Shown piece by piece: positions 25,466-34,450 of a stretch of 64,000 nt of DNA; within the stretch, counting starts at the first letter, position 1; every line of letters starts with the position of its first letter. A program made the position numbers and the translations under genes. The stretch is from positions 62,001 to 126,000 of the forward strand of contig NZ_LMLH01000033.1 in the NCBI RefSeq assembly GCF_001421885.1, given 5' to 3'. The notes below the pieces were generated by a model. That model made no database searches. It was not told where the DNA came from and saw only the letters and a list, made by a program, of their open reading frames with translations. This DNA is from Pseudomonas sp. Leaf48. Its GTDB lineage: Bacteria > Pseudomonadota > Gammaproteobacteria > Pseudomonadales > Pseudomonadaceae.

Positions 25466-26820
25466 AGTTGGTGTCGGTAGTGAGAGCCGGTATGTTGTTC
25501 AGGTAAAAGCGCCTTTTGCTGAAACAGCTTTTCGCGCAAGGTGCCGCTGTCGTAAGCGGTCTTGTACGATCCACGCCGTTGCAGTTCCGGTATCACCAGC
25601 TCGATGAAATCCTCATAACTTTCCGGGGTAACGATGCGGGTCAGGTTGAAGCCGTCGAGGCCGGTTTCGGCGATCCACGATTCCAGTTCGTCGGCCACCT
25701 GTTCAGGTGAGCCGACCACAGTGATGTAGCGGCCGCCGAGGGCGTGTTGTTCAAGCAGCTTGCGCCGGGTCCAGTCGTTGTTTTGCAGGTGTTTGGTGGC
25801 GGACTGGATGGCATTGCTCTTGACGTACTGGATCGGCTCGTCGATGGCGTATTCGGAAAAGTCGATCCCGGTTGAGGCCGAGAAATGTGCGACGCCGGCC
25901 TCTGCGCTGGCGTAGCTCAGGTATTCGGCGTGCTTGGCCCACGCCAACTCTGGCGTGGCGCCGACGATCACGTTCAGGCCCATGAACACCTTGATGTCAT
26001 CCGCATTGCGTCCCGCCTCGACGGCACTGGCGCGAACCTTGTCCACCTGCACCTTGGTCGACGCTTTGGTCTGGCCGCTGATGAACACGCACTCGGCGTG
26101 GCGCCCGGCGAACAGCAAACCGCGATCCGAGCTGCCGGCCTGGAACAGCACCGGCGTGCGTTGTGGCGACGGCTCGCAGAGGTGGTAGCCCTCGACCTGA
26201 TAAAACTCGCCCTTGTGTTCGACCTTGTGCACTTTTTCCGGTTGGGCGTAGATCCGCCGCTGCGGATCGTTCAACACCGCGCCGCTTTCCCAGCTGCCTT
26301 CCCAGAGTTTGTAGAGCACCTGCAGGTACTCGTCGGCCTGGTCGTAACGCCGGTCGTGCTCGACCTGTTCGAGCAGGCCCATGGCCTTGGCGGCACTGTC
26401 GAGGTAGCCGGTGACGATGTTCCAGCCGACCCGGCCACGGCTCAGGTGGTCCAGGGTAGACATGCGCCGGGCGAACAGATACGGCGGCTCGTAGGTGAGG
26501 TTGGCGGTGAGGCCGAAGCCAAGGTTTTTCGTCACCGCCGCCATGGCCGAAACCAGCAGCAAGGGATCGTTGACCGGCAGCTGGATCGACTCTTTGAGCG
26601 GCACGTCCACTGAGTTCTGGTACACGTCGTAGACGCCGACTATGTCGGCGATGAACAAACCGTCGAACAACCCGCGCTCGAGCAGTTGCGCCAGTTCGGT
26701 CCAGTATTCGATGGTGTTGTAGCGGGTCGAGGTATCGCGCGGGTGCGTCCACAGACCGTGGTTGATGTGCCCGATGCAGTTCATGTTGAAGGCATTGAGC
26801 AGGATTTTCTTTTTCCCCAT
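25429..26820 (-). CDS. FMNH2-dependent monooxygenase, NtaA/SnaA/DszA family
   Basis: 463-residue bacterial-luciferase-like monooxygenase. It opens MGKKKILLNAFNMNCIGHINHGLWTHPRDTSTRYN. The flavin-binding stretch GRVGWNIVTGYLDSAAKAMGL lies at about 130-150 and FQAGSSDRGLLFAGRHAECVF at about 230-250. The DszA/SfnG group cleaves C-S bonds of sulfones using reduced flavin. The start overlaps the upstream gene's stop (TGATG). The final residues (CGEGACPRSTA) and the stop come from the REPIN, so the natural C-terminus may have been altered. Confidence 0.85.
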   Translation of the reverse strand: MGKKKILLNAFNMNCIGHINHGLWTHPRDTSTRYNTIEYWTELAQLLERGLFDGLFIADIVGVYDVYQNSVDVPLKESIQLPVNDPLLLVSAMAAVTKNLGFGLTANLTYEPPYLFARRMSTLDHLSRGRVGWNIVTGYLDSAAKAMGLLEQVEHDRRYDQADEYLQVLYKLWEGSWESGAVLNDPQRRIYAQPEKVHKVEHKGEFYQVEGYHLCEPSPQRTPVLFQAGSSDRGLLFAGRHAECVFISGQTKASTKVQVDKVRASAVEAGRNADDIKVFMGLNVIVGATPELAWAKHAEYLSYASAEAGVAHFSASTGIDFSEYAIDEPIQYVKSNAIQSATKHLQNNDWTRRKLLEQHALGGRYITVVGSPEQVADELESWIAETGLDGFNLTRIVTPESYEDFIELVIPELQRRGSYKTAYDSGTLREKLFQQKALLPEQHTGSHYRHQLCGEGACPRSTA

Positions 26821-28013
26821 CAGATGGTCCCCCGCAGTGGCGGGTTTTCATCGTTGAGGTAGTAGTTGCCGACGGCGTGATACTTCCAGCGTACCGGGTC
26901 GTGCAGGGTATGCACGCGGGCGTTGCGCCAGTGACGATCAAGACCGTGTTCGATCAGGGTCGCCTGGCTGCCGGCCAGTTCAAACAAGGTGCTGCCGGCG
27001 GCAAGGGAGATCTGGGTGCTGATGGCCCGGGCTTCGGCTACCGCTATTGAAGCAGCGGCGACGGATTGGGCATGGGTGTCGGCCTGGGCGTTGTCGAGGA
27101 ACTCACCGGCGCGTTCCAGCAGTGCCTCGGCGGCGTGCAGGCGAATGCTCAGGTGGCCGAAGCTCTTGAGCGTCAGTGGGTCTTCGCTGGCTTTGTCGTG
27201 GGTGGCGTCGATCCATGGGCGGGTTTTGGTCCGCACAAAATGCAGCGCATCTTCGTAGGCCGCGCGGGCGATACCGGTGTCGATGGCCGCGTGGAGAATC
27301 TGCGCCAGCGGGCCGACCGGGGTCGGGCGCTCGAAGGCGCTCTGGAACGGGATCACGTCTTGCGCGGCAACGTAAACATCCTCGAACACTACCGAGCCAC
27401 TGCCGGTGGTGCGCTGACCGAAACCGCTCCAGTCGTCGATTACAGTCAGGCCTTTGCTGTTGCGCGGGACAAACGCCAATTGCTGCACGCCGTGTTCATC
27501 CACCACTGATGTGGGGATGCGCTGGGCGTAAATAGCCCCCGTGGCGTAGAACTTGCGACCGTTGATGCGATAGCCGCTGGCGTCGCGGGTCAGGCTTGTG
27601 ACGCGGTCGTGAGCGGTTTTGGTGCCGAGCTCGGCCAAGGCATTGCCGAAGCGCTGACCGGCCAACACTTCTGCGTACAGGCGTTTTTTCTGTTCCTCGT
27701 TGCCATTGACCCGCAGCACTTCCAGTGCATAGAAATGGTTCTGCGGAATCTGCCCGAGCGAGCCATCGGCCTGGGCAATCAGCGCGATGACCTTGGCCAG
27801 CGTGACATTGGAAACACCGGCGCCACCGTATTCTTTTGGCACGCTGATGCCCCACAGGCCTGAACGGGAAAACACCTCCAGTTCCGGGTGCGGCAACCGG
27901 CGTTCGCGGTCGCGCAGGGCGCTGTCGCGTTTGAAATCTTCGGCTAGATCGCTGGCGACGATCAGGGCTTGCTCATCGCTGGTGATGACCGCGACGTGGT
28001 GAGAACTTGTCAT
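26820..28013 (-). CDS. SfnB/DszC-family flavin-dependent sulfur monooxygenase (acyl-CoA dehydrogenase fold) 1
   Basis: 397-residue acyl-CoA-dehydrogenase-fold protein. Family features are GLWGISVPKEYGGAGVSNVTLAKV, SLGQIPQNHFYALEVLRV, VIDDWSGFGQRTTGSGSVVFEDV and the C-terminal DRHWRNARVHTLHDPVRWKYHAVGNYYLN. Members such as SfnB and DszC oxidise sulfur compounds or work with dimethylsulfone and sulfonate pathways. The start at 28013 has GGAGAAG upstream. Its paralogue lies immediately upstream in the same operon. Confidence 0.85.
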   Translation of the reverse strand: MTSSHHVAVITSDEQALIVASDLAEDFKRDSALRDRERRLPHPELEVFSRSGLWGISVPKEYGGAGVSNVTLAKVIALIAQADGSLGQIPQNHFYALEVLRVNGNEEQKKRLYAEVLAGQRFGNALAELGTKTAHDRVTSLTRDASGYRINGRKFYATGAIYAQRIPTSVVDEHGVQQLAFVPRNSKGLTVIDDWSGFGQRTTGSGSVVFEDVYVAAQDVIPFQSAFERPTPVGPLAQILHAAIDTGIARAAYEDALHFVRTKTRPWIDATHDKASEDPLTLKSFGHLSIRLHAAEALLERAGEFLDNAQADTHAQSVAAASIAVAEARAISTQISLAAGSTLFELAGSQATLIEHGLDRHWRNARVHTLHDPVRWKYHAVGNYYLNDENPPLRGTI

Positions 28014-28051
28014 GTGCTTCTCCAGAGATCTGGTCAAAAGTGTTCTGGTCG

Positions 28052-29293
28052 TTAAATCCAGGAGTGGCGAGCGGGCAGGGTGCCGTTCAGGCGGTAGGTG
28101 CCGACCGCGTAATACTTCCAGCGCACCGGGTCGTGCAGCGTGTGCACCCGGGCGTTACGCCAGTGGCGATCGAGGTTGAATTCGGCGAGGGTGGCGCGGC
28201 TGCCGGCCAGTTCGAACAGCTTCTCGCTGGCCAGCAACGAGATCTCGGTGGTCAGCACTTTGGCTTCAGCCACGGCAATCGAGGCGCTGGCGGCGGAGTC
28301 GACGGTGAGCGGCGAAGCGCTGACCTGATCGAGCACCTGCCCGGCCTTGCGCAACAGCGCTTCGGCGGCGTGCAACTCGATTTTCAGTTTGCCGATGTCG
28401 GCAATCACATACAGGTCATCGCTGGCTCGCTCGACATTGGCATCGATCCACGGCCGGGCGCGGGTTTTCACGAAGTCGATGGCGTCGTCGATGGCGCCTC
28501 GGGCGATGCCGGCGTCGATAGCGGCCTGGATCAACTGCGAGACCGCGCCCTGGATGTTCGGCGAGTCGTTGATTTTCCAGTTATCCACAACCAGTTCGGC
28601 ATCGACCCGCACGTTGTTGAGCAAAATGGTGCCGCTGGCAGTGGTGCGCTGACCGAAGCCCGACCAGTCATCGACAATGCGCAATCCCGGGGTGCCGCGA
28701 CGGATGAAAGCCAGCACTTGTTTGCCGTCATCGTTCAGCGCCTTGACCGCGACCCAATGGGCGAACAGCGCGCCGGTGGAATAGAACTTCTGCCCGTTCA
28801 GGATAAAACCATCGCCGTCGGCGGTGATCCGGGCCTTGAGTTCCAGGGTATTTTTGCTGCCGCGTTCAGGGCCTGCGTTGCCGATTCGCCAGCCATCCAG
28901 CACGCTTTTGAACAGCTGTTTTTTCTGCGTTTCGGTGGCACTGCCTAGCAGCAGATTGAGAATGCCGAACTGGTTCTGCGGGATCTGTCCCAATGCCGGG
29001 TCGGCCGCAGAAATGATCGCGAAGACCTCAGCCAGGGTGACGAACGAAACCTGCGGCCCCCCATACTCACGGGGAATGGAAATACTGCCCAGGCCGCTGC
29101 GGGTGAACTGTTCGATTTCTGACCACGGCAGCTTGCGCTGCTGGTCGCGTTTTGCCGCTTGCTGGCGGGCAACCTGCGCCAGCTCATGGGCGGCCTTGAG
29201 CGCCTGGGCATCGTTGCGCAAGACTTGTGCGGGCAACAACAGCGGGGCGATGTCCAGATCACTGTGGACGATTGCATCTGCCAGACTGGACAT
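28052..29293 (-). CDS. SfnB/DszC-family flavin-dependent sulfur monooxygenase 2
   Basis: 413-residue paralogue of the next gene, sharing PREYGGPQVSFVTLAEVFAI, DPALGQIPQNQFGIL, DDWSGFGQRTTASGT and the near-identical ending DRHWRNARVHTLHDPVRWKYYAVGTYRLNG. First gene of the operon that continues through the second SfnB-type gene and the DszA-type gene to metQNI. The start at 29293 has AGGAG. Upstream on the same strand lies an AT-rich ATATTCC motif. Confidence 0.85.
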   Translation of the reverse strand: MSSLADAIVHSDLDIAPLLLPAQVLRNDAQALKAAHELAQVARQQAAKRDQQRKLPWSEIEQFTRSGLGSISIPREYGGPQVSFVTLAEVFAIISAADPALGQIPQNQFGILNLLLGSATETQKKQLFKSVLDGWRIGNAGPERGSKNTLELKARITADGDGFILNGQKFYSTGALFAHWVAVKALNDDGKQVLAFIRRGTPGLRIVDDWSGFGQRTTASGTILLNNVRVDAELVVDNWKINDSPNIQGAVSQLIQAAIDAGIARGAIDDAIDFVKTRARPWIDANVERASDDLYVIADIGKLKIELHAAEALLRKAGQVLDQVSASPLTVDSAASASIAVAEAKVLTTEISLLASEKLFELAGSRATLAEFNLDRHWRNARVHTLHDPVRWKYYAVGTYRLNGTLPARHSWI

Positions 29294-29429
29294 CAGTGCC
29301 GCTCCTTGGCTGCACGCAATGCCCTGGCGATCTGCACTGGGGTGATTGTGTTCCGGACCATACCTACCTCTCATCTCATGGCGTCGTCGCGTTGTGCGAC
29401 GAACGAAATCAAGAATGTCCGGTGGTCCG

Positions 29430-29490
29430 GTTTATATACCCTAAACGTGTATAAATTTTTTATAAACTAACTTTTAGGAATATGGATAGA
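29430..29490 (-). promoter_or_regulatory. AT-rich promoter region of the monooxygenase-met operon with ATATTCC motif
   Basis: On the minus strand ATATTCCTAAAAGTT (centred near 29477) is followed by runs such as TTTATAAAAAATTTATA. It is nearly identical to the motif at 8471-8485. This is the best-placed example of the shared motif, about 180 bp before the first gene. Confidence 0.5.
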
Positions 29491-29533
29491 AGGAGGCCTT
29501 CATGCCTCGCGGGGGGCACGAGGCCTTCCGGTG

Positions 29534-30295
29534 TCATCGCTGGAAGGACTCTGCGGCCCTGAAAGGTATTTTCTTCGGGACGTGCAGCCAAGGACTGCAG
29601 CCGATTTTCAGCGTTCTTGGCGGCGCCCAGCGTGAGTTATTGCCCACGCGGTCGAGGATGCAGTAAGTCACTTCAAGTCGCAGGTCTTCACCGGCTTCGA
29701 GGATGACTGCCGGTGGTACCCAAACCTGAATCGGCTGGTCCACATCGCCCGCCTTCAGGCGTGGCAGGTCCATGCGCACATCGCCCCAGCGCAGGGTGAT
29801 TTCGTCGTCGATGGCCATGTTCAGGTAGGGCTCGATGGTCAATGGAACACCGCGCTTGATCTGATTCGGATTGACCCCCTGGCGGCGGATCATTTCGGGG
29901 ATCGTCAACGGCGCCAGGCTCTGGTTTTCATCACCGTACAGCGCCGAAGGTTGGCCGCCGGGGCAGTCGAGTTTGATCTGCACCTGCCTTGCAGCCGATA
30001 CCGAAGGTCCCAGACCGATCTGCATGACCCGGTAGTGAATTCGAGAGGTGCCAGAGACGATGAAGCTTTCCGGGACGCGCAGTTGAACCGGGTGACCGAT
30101 GTCCTGGCCGGCGAGCACTCTGGAGGCCACGTAGCAGTTGTCCCAGAACAATTCGATCAGGTCGCCTTCATCCATTGAGGGATAGGGCGGCACGTCGATC
30201 ATCAGGTGTGCGGCCATGGTGGTGTTGATGACGGTCTTGTGTGATTGCGCCAGGGTTGGCGCTGCAAGCCTGGTTTTGTTCGAGCTGCTGGTCAT
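29534..30295 (-). CDS. Hypothetical protein with two tandem beta-domain repeats
   Basis: 253 residues, no signal peptide or membrane segment. Two homologous halves are visible: IDVPPYPSMDEGDLIELFWDN...HPVQLRVPESFIV at about 30-75, and LTIEPYLNMAIDDEITLRWGD...QPIQVWVPPAVIL at about 150-195. Each is followed by a YRVMQIG / YCILDRVG strand and a PP or basic strand. This suggests two immunoglobulin-like sandwiches. AAGGAG before 30295 sets the start. I do not recognise a function; it stands alone. Confidence 0.7.
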   Translation of the reverse strand: MTSSSNKTRLAAPTLAQSHKTVINTTMAAHLMIDVPPYPSMDEGDLIELFWDNCYVASRVLAGQDIGHPVQLRVPESFIVSGTSRIHYRVMQIGLGPSVSAARQVQIKLDCPGGQPSALYGDENQSLAPLTIPEMIRRQGVNPNQIKRGVPLTIEPYLNMAIDDEITLRWGDVRMDLPRLKAGDVDQPIQVWVPPAVILEAGEDLRLEVTYCILDRVGNNSRWAPPRTLKIGCSPWLHVPKKIPFRAAESFQR

Positions 30296-30767
30296 GGGAG
30301 TCTCCTTGGGGTTTTGCATCGAAGTCCGTTTCGCAAGAACGAGAGTTTCGAACAGCAATACCGTTCATTACTTTGAGTTGAAATAATGATGAGCGTGATG
30401 ATTGACGCGTTTGGAGACTAGATAAAGGTGCGCTTCAATAGGTGTCAATAGGGTTTGTTAGTTTGGCGCTAACTATTAAGTTATTCAGAAAGTTCCTACG
30501 AGGCGGAGTTAATAAACTCTAGCGAAGCGTCGAACTATTCCAGGCAGGCCGTTGTGTATCAGGGCTGGCGCCAACTTTTACGAAGCGCAGGCAGGACGTT
30601 TAAACGACAGCTGGCGTTCAGGAAAAACACTGCCGAACATATATATGTACCGCGCACGCTGACAAAAAGTTGCCTGTTGTTTGTGCGGTTTAATTGTGTG
30701 TGAATGGTATGGTTGAAGAGGGTTGTAACTTCCGTCCGTGGAAGTTAGCAATTATTGCGAGTGTGTA
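30296..30767. other. 472-bp AT-rich intergenic region
   Basis: Upstream region of the repeat-domain protein, markedly richer in A and T than its surroundings, with TATATATA near 30640. I see no gene, REP or convincing RNA. A small RNA cannot be excluded. Confidence 0.4.
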
Positions 30768-31523
30768 TTAGTTGTGGCTGTTGTTCAGAAACTTGCTGAG
30801 AAATTGTTTCGTTCGCTCTTCTTTCGGGTTGGCAAACAGCGCCTTGGCTTCACCTTGCTCGACGATCACACCCTTGTCGAAAAACACCACGCGATTGGCC
30901 ACATCCCGGGCAAAACCCATTTCGTGAGTGACGATCACCATGGTGCGCTTTTCTTCGGCCAGGCCGCGAATGGTCGCAAGAACTTCGCCTACCAATTCCG
31001 GATCAAGCGCCGAGGTCGGTTCATCGAACAGGATCACTTCCGGTTCCATCGCCAGCGCCCGGGCAATTGCCACGCGCTGTTGCTGGCCACCGGAGAGGCG
31101 TCGCGGGTAAGCGTCCTCCTTGCCCGCCAGGCCAACCTTGGCCAACAGTTTTTTGCCCAGGGTCACGGCCTCGTCTTGCCCGATCTTCTTCACGATGATC
31201 GGGCCTTCAATGACATTTTCCAGCGCAGTGCGATGGGGGAACAGGTTGAAGTTCTGGAACACGAAGCCCACGTGCTGGCGCAAGCGTCGCACCAGGCCCT
31301 GTTGCTGGTTCAGGGGGCGGCTGCCATCGATCTCGATGTCACCGACCTTGATCCGGCCGCTGGTGGGCTCCTCCAGAAAATTCAGGCAGCGCAGGAAGGT
31401 GGTCTTGCCGGAACCACTGGGGCCGATAATCGCCACCACCTCGCCTTCCTTGACCTCTAGATCGATGCCGTTGAGCACGACTTGACCCTTGAACTGCTTT
31501 GTCAGTTTTTCCACGACAATCAT
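30768..31523 (-). CDS. tcyN: Cystine ABC transporter ATPase (TcyN-like)
   Basis: 251-residue polar-amino-acid ATPase. Walker A is GPSGSGKT, the signature LSGGQQQR, Walker B VILFDEPTSALD and the switch His VTHEMGF. The start at 31523 was chosen for its AGGAG and because it follows the permease stop by 4 nt. The gene set binding protein-permease-ATPase with dcyD upstream matches E. coli fliY-yecS-yecC-dcyD (tcyJLN), a cystine importer. Confidence 0.9.
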   Translation of the reverse strand: MIVVEKLTKQFKGQVVLNGIDLEVKEGEVVAIIGPSGSGKTTFLRCLNFLEEPTSGRIKVGDIEIDGSRPLNQQQGLVRRLRQHVGFVFQNFNLFPHRTALENVIEGPIIVKKIGQDEAVTLGKKLLAKVGLAGKEDAYPRRLSGGQQQRVAIARALAMEPEVILFDEPTSALDPELVGEVLATIRGLAEEKRTMVIVTHEMGFARDVANRVVFFDKGVIVEQGEAKALFANPKEERTKQFLSKFLNNSHN

Positions 31524-31527
31524 CGGG

Positions 31528-32193
31528 TCAGGACTCCTGGTCATGCCGGTTGACCCGCGCTTCCAACTGATTCTGCAGGTGCGAGAGCACCGTAGCCAGA
31601 ACCCAGTAGATCAGTGCGGCGGCAAGATACATGGTGAAAATTTCGAAGGTGCGGGCGGTGATCAATTGCGCCTGGCGGAACAGCTCCGGTACCTGGATGG
31701 TAGCGGCCAGCGCGGTGTCCTTGACCAGCGAAATGAAGCTGTTGCCCAGCGGCGGCAGCGCCGTGCGCATCGCTTGTGGCAGGATGGCCCGACGCAGGGT
31801 CTGGGCACGGGTCATGCCGATGCTCGCAGCAGCTTCCCACTGGCCACGCTCGATCGAGCTGATCGCGGCGCGAAGGATTTCACAGGCGTAAGCGGCCATG
31901 TTCAGCGAAAAGCCGATCAGGGCTGCTGGCAGCGGATCAAGTTCCACTCCCAATTGCGGCAAGCCGTAATAGATCACGAACAGTTGCACCAGCAACGGCG
32001 TGCCGCGAAAGAACGACACGTAGATGCGGGCGATCCAGCTCACCAGTTTGAAGCGCGACAGGCGCATCAACGCCAGGCCGAAGCCCATCAGCAGGCCGAA
32101 GAACATCCCTCCCAGGCTCAAGATTACTGTGTAATACGCGCCCTTGAGCAGAAAGGGCGCGGAGTCCAGCGCAAGTTGAAAAGCTGCTTCCAT
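31528..32193 (-). CDS. tcyL: Cystine ABC transporter permease (TcyL-like)
   Basis: 221-residue HisM/GlnP-type permease with the motif YVSFFRGTPLLVQLFVIYYGLPQ and the EAA loop QWEAAASIGMTRAQTLRRAILPQAMR (about 135-160). The start overlaps the binding-protein stop by 1 nt (TAATG), showing tight coupling. Confidence 0.91.
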   Translation of the reverse strand: MEAAFQLALDSAPFLLKGAYYTVILSLGGMFFGLLMGFGLALMRLSRFKLVSWIARIYVSFFRGTPLLVQLFVIYYGLPQLGVELDPLPAALIGFSLNMAAYACEILRAAISSIERGQWEAAASIGMTRAQTLRRAILPQAMRTALPPLGNSFISLVKDTALAATIQVPELFRQAQLITARTFEIFTMYLAAALIYWVLATVLSHLQNQLEARVNRHDQES

Positions 32194-32993
32194 TATTGAG
32201 TGACGTCTGCGTTAAAGTATTTTTCCGAGAGCTTTTTCAGGGTGCCGTCGGCACGCAGCTTGTCGATTGCCTTGTTCACTGCGGCCAGCAGTTCAGGCTC
32301 GCCTTTGCGCAGGGCGATGCCGGCTTCCTGACGGGAGAATGCATCACCGGCGGCGGTGGTGTCCTTGGCCTTCTTGGCGTATTCCAGCGCCGCGAGGCGG
32401 TCGATCAGAATGGCGTCGATACGACCGACACGCAGGTCCTGGAACTTGGTCGGATCATCTTCGTAGGTGCGGATGTCAGCGGTCGGCACATTGGCTTTCA
32501 CCCACTCTTCGTAGTTGGTGCCCAGGCCTACGCCGACTTTTTTGCCAGACAGGTCAGCGGCGGACTTGATGTTCAGCTCGGCGGCCTTCTTCGTCAGCAC
32601 CAGCGCCTGAATACCGGAAACGGTGTACGGCTCGGAGAAGTCGTACTTCTTCTTGCGTTCTTCAGAGATGGTCACCTGGTTGATCACCGCGTCCAGACGC
32701 TTGGATTCCAGTGCCGCGAGAATGCCGTCCCATTTGGTTGGCTGCAGTTTCACCTTCACGCCCAGCTCTTTGGCCAGGGCTTCAGAGAACTCGACTTCGA
32801 AGCCGGCCAGCTTGCCGTCGGCGTCGACGAAACTGAACGGTGGGTAGGTGCCTTCCAGGCCGACGTTGATCACGCCAGCGTCTTTGATTTTTTGCAATTG
32901 CTCACCGGCAACTGCCTGGCCAATCAGGCCGGCGCTCAGAGCCAGGCCCAGCGAACCCACCAGCAGATTGCGACGTAGTGCGGAAAAATTCAT
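32193..32993 (-). CDS. tcyJ: Cystine-binding periplasmic protein (TcyJ/FliY-like)
   Basis: 266-residue SBP_bac_3 protein. A signal peptide ends GQAVA before GEQLQK. It carries the amino-acid-binding signature GTYPPFSFVDADGKLAGFEVEFSEALAKELG (about 50-80) and the sequence SGKKVGVGLGTNYEEWVK typical of FliY cystine binders. First gene of tcyJLN. The start at 32993 follows an AT-rich upstream region with ATATTCC. Confidence 0.92.
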   Translation of the reverse strand: MNFSALRRNLLVGSLGLALSAGLIGQAVAGEQLQKIKDAGVINVGLEGTYPPFSFVDADGKLAGFEVEFSEALAKELGVKVKLQPTKWDGILAALESKRLDAVINQVTISEERKKKYDFSEPYTVSGIQALVLTKKAAELNIKSAADLSGKKVGVGLGTNYEEWVKANVPTADIRTYEDDPTKFQDLRVGRIDAILIDRLAALEYAKKAKDTTAAGDAFSRQEAGIALRKGEPELLAAVNKAIDKLRADGTLKKLSEKYFNADVTQ

Positions 32994-33139
32994 GACAAGC
33001 CCCTGTGTTTTCTTATGGAAGACGCTTAAGGAAAGTTGGCAAATTTCGACTGCGACATCGTGCCTTAAAGGAACGTTAGCGTCTCTCGACAAATTCGCCT
33101 GCGGTGTGACTATATGACGGCACCGTTAGATTGGAAAAT

Positions 33140-33175
33140 GGTAAATATGATTTTTTATATTCCATAAATGAATAT
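33140..33175 (+). promoter_or_regulatory. ATATTCC motif upstream of tcyJLN
   Basis: AT-rich stretch with ATATTCCATAAATGAATATT beginning at 33157, about 165 bp before the tcyJ start. Another member of the sulfur-gene motif set. Confidence 0.4.
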
Positions 33176-33191
33176 TGGTGAGGCATGGGAG

Positions 33192-33261
33192 AGATCGCAG
33201 CCTCCGGCAGCTCCTACACAAGGATCGGCGTACTCTGTAGGAGCTGCCGCAGGCTGCGATC
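33192..33261. repeat. REP hairpin (gatcgcagcctgcggcagctcc type)
   Basis: Inverted repeat gatcgcagcctccggcagctcctaca / tgtaggagctgccgcaggctgcgatc between dcyD and tcyJ. Different subtype from the gcgagcaagcccgctccc REPs. Confidence 0.85.
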
Positions 33262-33267
33262 GTGCGC

Positions 33268-34260
33268 TTACATAAAATCCTTGTAGGCAAACAACGCCGG
33301 TGCCCCACCGGTGTGCAGGAAGATAATCGGGCCCTCATTGAAACGCTGGCGACCAATTCCATCCAGTAATCCCGCCATGGCCTTGCCAGTGTAGACCGGG
33401 TCGAGCAACAGGCCTTCCTGACTGGCCATGAGCTTCACCGCCGCCAGTGTGCCGGCATTCGGTTCACCGTAACGCGGGCCGAAATATTCGTCCCAGAGCT
33501 CAACCTTGAAAGCTGCCGGCAGGGCTACACCCAGCAGCTCTGCGGTACGTTCGGCAAGGCCTTGAACCTTGGGTCGCTGATCCTCTTCACTGCGAGAAAC
33601 CGTCACACCGATCACCGGCAGGTCCGGCAGCGCTTCGCTCAGGGCCAGTGCCAGACCGCTGTGGGTTCCGGCGCTGCCAGAGGCCAGGACCACGGCGGCG
33701 AAGTTCAGGCCGGTGTTCTTGATCTGCTCGGCCAGTTCCAGCCCGGCGCGCACGTAACCCAAGGCACCGAGTGCGTTCGAGCCACCGATCGGCACCAGAT
33801 AAGGCTTCTTGCCGTTGTTGCGCAAGCGGGCAGCCAGGGCATGCAATTGTTCGTCGGCGTTGTCGAGATTTTCCACCAGTTCGACCTTTGCATCGAACAG
33901 GTCCAACAACAGCCGGTTGCCGTTGCCGGTGTAATTGCTGTCGTCAGTACCCAAAGGGTTTTCCAATAGCGCCACACAGCTCAGACCCAGCTTGGCCGCA
34001 ATCGCGGCAGTCTGGCGTACATGGTTTGATTGCAGCGCGCCGGCGGTGATCAGCGTATCGGCGCCTTGGGCCAGAGCGTCGGCGGCAAGATATTCGAGTT
34101 TGCGCAGCTTGTTGCCACCCATGGCCAACGGCGTCAGATCATCGCGTTTGACATACAGATCCCGGCCAAGCCAGGTCGACAGGCGTTCGAGTTTTTCCAG
34201 GGCGGTAGGCTGACCGAGCAGGTCGAGACGGTGAAAACGGGCAAGCTGTTGTTTAATCAT
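33268..34260 (-). CDS. dcyD: D-cysteine desulfhydrase
   Basis: 330-residue PLP enzyme (ACC deaminase/D-cysteine desulfhydrase family) that converts D-cysteine to pyruvate, ammonia and sulfide. The PLP-binding Lys is in AMGGNKLRKLEYL at about residue 51, with downstream SNHVRQTAA and the phosphate-binding ASGSAGTHSG at about 195. The start reads MIKQQLARFHRLDLLGQPT. Next to tcyJLN it supports cystine uptake and breakdown. Confidence 0.92.
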   Translation of the reverse strand: MIKQQLARFHRLDLLGQPTALEKLERLSTWLGRDLYVKRDDLTPLAMGGNKLRKLEYLAADALAQGADTLITAGALQSNHVRQTAAIAAKLGLSCVALLENPLGTDDSNYTGNGNRLLLDLFDAKVELVENLDNADEQLHALAARLRNNGKKPYLVPIGGSNALGALGYVRAGLELAEQIKNTGLNFAAVVLASGSAGTHSGLALALSEALPDLPVIGVTVSRSEEDQRPKVQGLAERTAELLGVALPAAFKVELWDEYFGPRYGEPNAGTLAAVKLMASQEGLLLDPVYTGKAMAGLLDGIGRQRFNEGPIIFLHTGGAPALFAYKDFM

Positions 34261-34450
34261 GGGTCCGTACTGGCGGTGGAAGATGTCAGGACTATAGGCA
34301 CGCCCCTATCTCGGGGCAACCGCCAATCGCTTATAGCCAATCGTACTGAACACAGCACAATTGGTTCTTAATTTGCTCGACAGCCCTTGCCGTAAAGTAA
34401 GCGCCGACAGCGTGGCCAGACAGTCCGGCCGCCCTAAAGGAGTTTTTACC

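Noticed and set aside
29294..29430. Possible sigma-54 (-24/-12) promoter before the SfnB-type operon
   Set aside because: I looked for GG-N10-GC spacing with TGGCAC/TTGC and found no convincing match; the AT-rich motif is better supported.
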